Assembly: GCF_022539665.2 (NCBI RefSeq)
Contig: NC_081337.1
Coordinates: 4,068,679-4,132,678 of the forward strand
Direction: 5' to 3'
DNA from: Daphnia carinata
Lineage: Eukaryota; Arthropoda; Branchiopoda; Diplostraca; Daphniidae
DNA length: 64,000 nt
Shown here: positions 62,712-64,000 of the stretch, in pieces
How the letters are laid out: every line of letters begins with the position of its first letter
Numbering within the stretch: position 1 is the first letter of the stretch
Position numbers and translations under genes: made by a program
Notes under the pieces: generated by a model
What the model saw: the letters and a program-made list of their open reading frames with translations, nothing else
Told to the model about the DNA's origin: nothing
Databases searched by the model: none

Positions 62712-64000
62712 AGCAAAAAGAAGCGTTGTATTGTCTTCTTTGTATTCTTCTTTCTTCTTCTTTCTTGGCTTTTCTCGTCCAGCTTTCTTTAGGGTTTCTC
62801 TCTTCTATTTCGAGTCAATCGCGTACAGGAAAGGTCACTGTCAATCGACGCCAGGCTCAGTTGTCAGTCTTCCTTTTCTGTAGAATTCAGAAAAGAAAAA
62901 AGACAAAAACAAAGACGAGAAAACATTAGAATAAAATAAGCTACTTTTGTTAGACTACGAAGAATGAAATACGTAAAGGCATTTTCGGATCAAAATTATT
63001 TCGACTCGGATTGTCTGTATGACCAACGATGTACCTGAACGACATGCAGTTATGAACACTCATCTTTACGCGTTTTATAACTACAATAGTTTACGTTGTC
63101 TAAACCAATTGTTTTATATGAAAAAAAAAGAAAAACATTCGAAACTGTACGTGAAATTTATGAACTATAACAAGAGACGGACTCGAGCTGACTGTATGAT
63201 ATCTACATGGGCTCATAAATATGTTTAAGGACACCATTCTGCGTGAAAAACCACACCCGAAATGGCCCCAACACACCCGTAAATAATAACCCCCTTGGAG
63301 ATATATTTGTTATTATGTTCCGCTGGCTAGACCATTTACATATGGTGTCCTATCATACCAAAAAAAGAAAAGGGATTGTGGTTTAAGTATCACTATATTG
63401 TCTGTTCGGCTGGAGGTGTAAACAAATGAATAGGATCTTCTTTTGTCTGGTAGATTGCAGTTGTTGTTCTGCTTCGTCACCAATACCAATCCATCCATCA
63501 CGGTGGCAGTTGGGCGGATAAACAACATCCGGAATACACTCCCCTGTATCTATACACACGGCGACAGGGCGCGTTTTTCATATGGATTTCGCTGGAAACC
63601 ACGTCTATACAAATATCGCAGGCAGCTTCACGCCATTGCATGCGTCCATGTGTTGCAATAGTACACAACTGCAGCTGTGGTCATCTTTGAAATTCAAATT
63701 GGAGCATTGGACAGCGATTGAAGACGAGAGCTATGCTAACAAATAAACAGCTCGAACCTGACCGTGTTAAAAAAAAGACAAAAATAAATTCAAAATAGAC
63801 AATATGAGGTCCAAACATACGGCCAGAGATAGCGAGAGAAATTTGTGGAAGAATGATTGTGCCCTTCTGCCACCGTGTCATATGTAGGGTTGTAGGTCTA
63901 TCTAGCAAGGCACGGGCACAGGCAGTGGATCAATAAATAAAATAGGCGTGGCTTCTATTACTCTACTGGCGTGGGCCAGTTTCACCCATTTCTTGTAACT
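62712..64000. other. Upstream flank of the SMPDL3-like gene, no gene seen
   Basis: Pyrimidine-rich sequence immediately upstream of the ATG at 62709-62711 is probably the 5' UTR. No TATA box was found. The remainder up to the window edge shows no supportable exon. Confidence 0.4.

Noticed and set aside
1..64000. tRNA, rRNA, CRISPR arrays, bacterial operons or insertion sequences
   Set aside because: No B-box/cloverleaf candidates, repeat-spacer arrays or transposase frames were found on reading both strands. The window is eukaryotic.

Overview
The window is eukaryotic nuclear DNA, AT-rich, with spliced genes (GT-AG introns, many of 60-150 bp), TATA-type promoters, AATAAA signals, microsatellites and interspersed repeats. 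The gene content (an arthropod calcitonin-type DH31 receptor, a resilin-like YGAP structural protein, animal TRAPPC12, CCDC25 and SMPDL3 homologues) points to an arthropod. The compact introns suggest a branchiopod crustacean such as Daphnia, but that is inference. Nothing prokaryotic (operon, CRISPR, insertion sequence) and no tRNA or rRNA gene was seen.

Layout: seven protein-coding genes can be assembled, all on the minus strand. I built the exon models by hand from splice sites and reading-phase continuity. They are: (1) 4126-8100, a 12-exon gene for a 456-residue acidic/basic protein that I do not recognise; (2) 9300-10625, a secreted structural protein with a His-rich N-terminus, a 14-unit AYSPP array and YGAP/KKPK repeats; (3) 17894-20284, a secreted Pro/Gln-rich 618-residue orphan; (4) 28372-41011, a class B GPCR of the DH31/calcitonin-receptor type whose signal-peptide exon was not found; (5) 52077-54438, TRAPPC12, a vesicle-tethering TPR protein; (6) 55428-56312, CCDC25; (7) 57871-62711, an acid-sphingomyelinase-like phosphodiesterase (SMPDL3 family) whose GNHD catalytic motif reads GGAD.

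Between the genes lie three blocks of one diverged repeat family (about 1440-3330, 11190-12870 and 56590-56910). It has a spacing of about 320 bp, a conserved hairpin and short GTCGGGCTTA reiterations. Large stretches (12.9-17.9 kb, 20.3-28.4 kb, 41-52 kb) hold no gene I can support. They contain microsatellites, poly-A/T tracts and several long G tracts.

The genes form no pathway. Genes 2 and 3 are probably extracellular-matrix or cuticle products. Gene 4 is an endocrine receptor. Genes 5 and 6 are housekeeping. Gene 7 is a secreted phosphodiesterase that may have lost activity. I saw no multi-gene novel system. The points most worth checking are the altered SMPDL3 active site, the long third intracellular loop of the DH31 receptor, the composite His-rich/AYSPP/YGAP protein and the hairpin-bearing repeat family.
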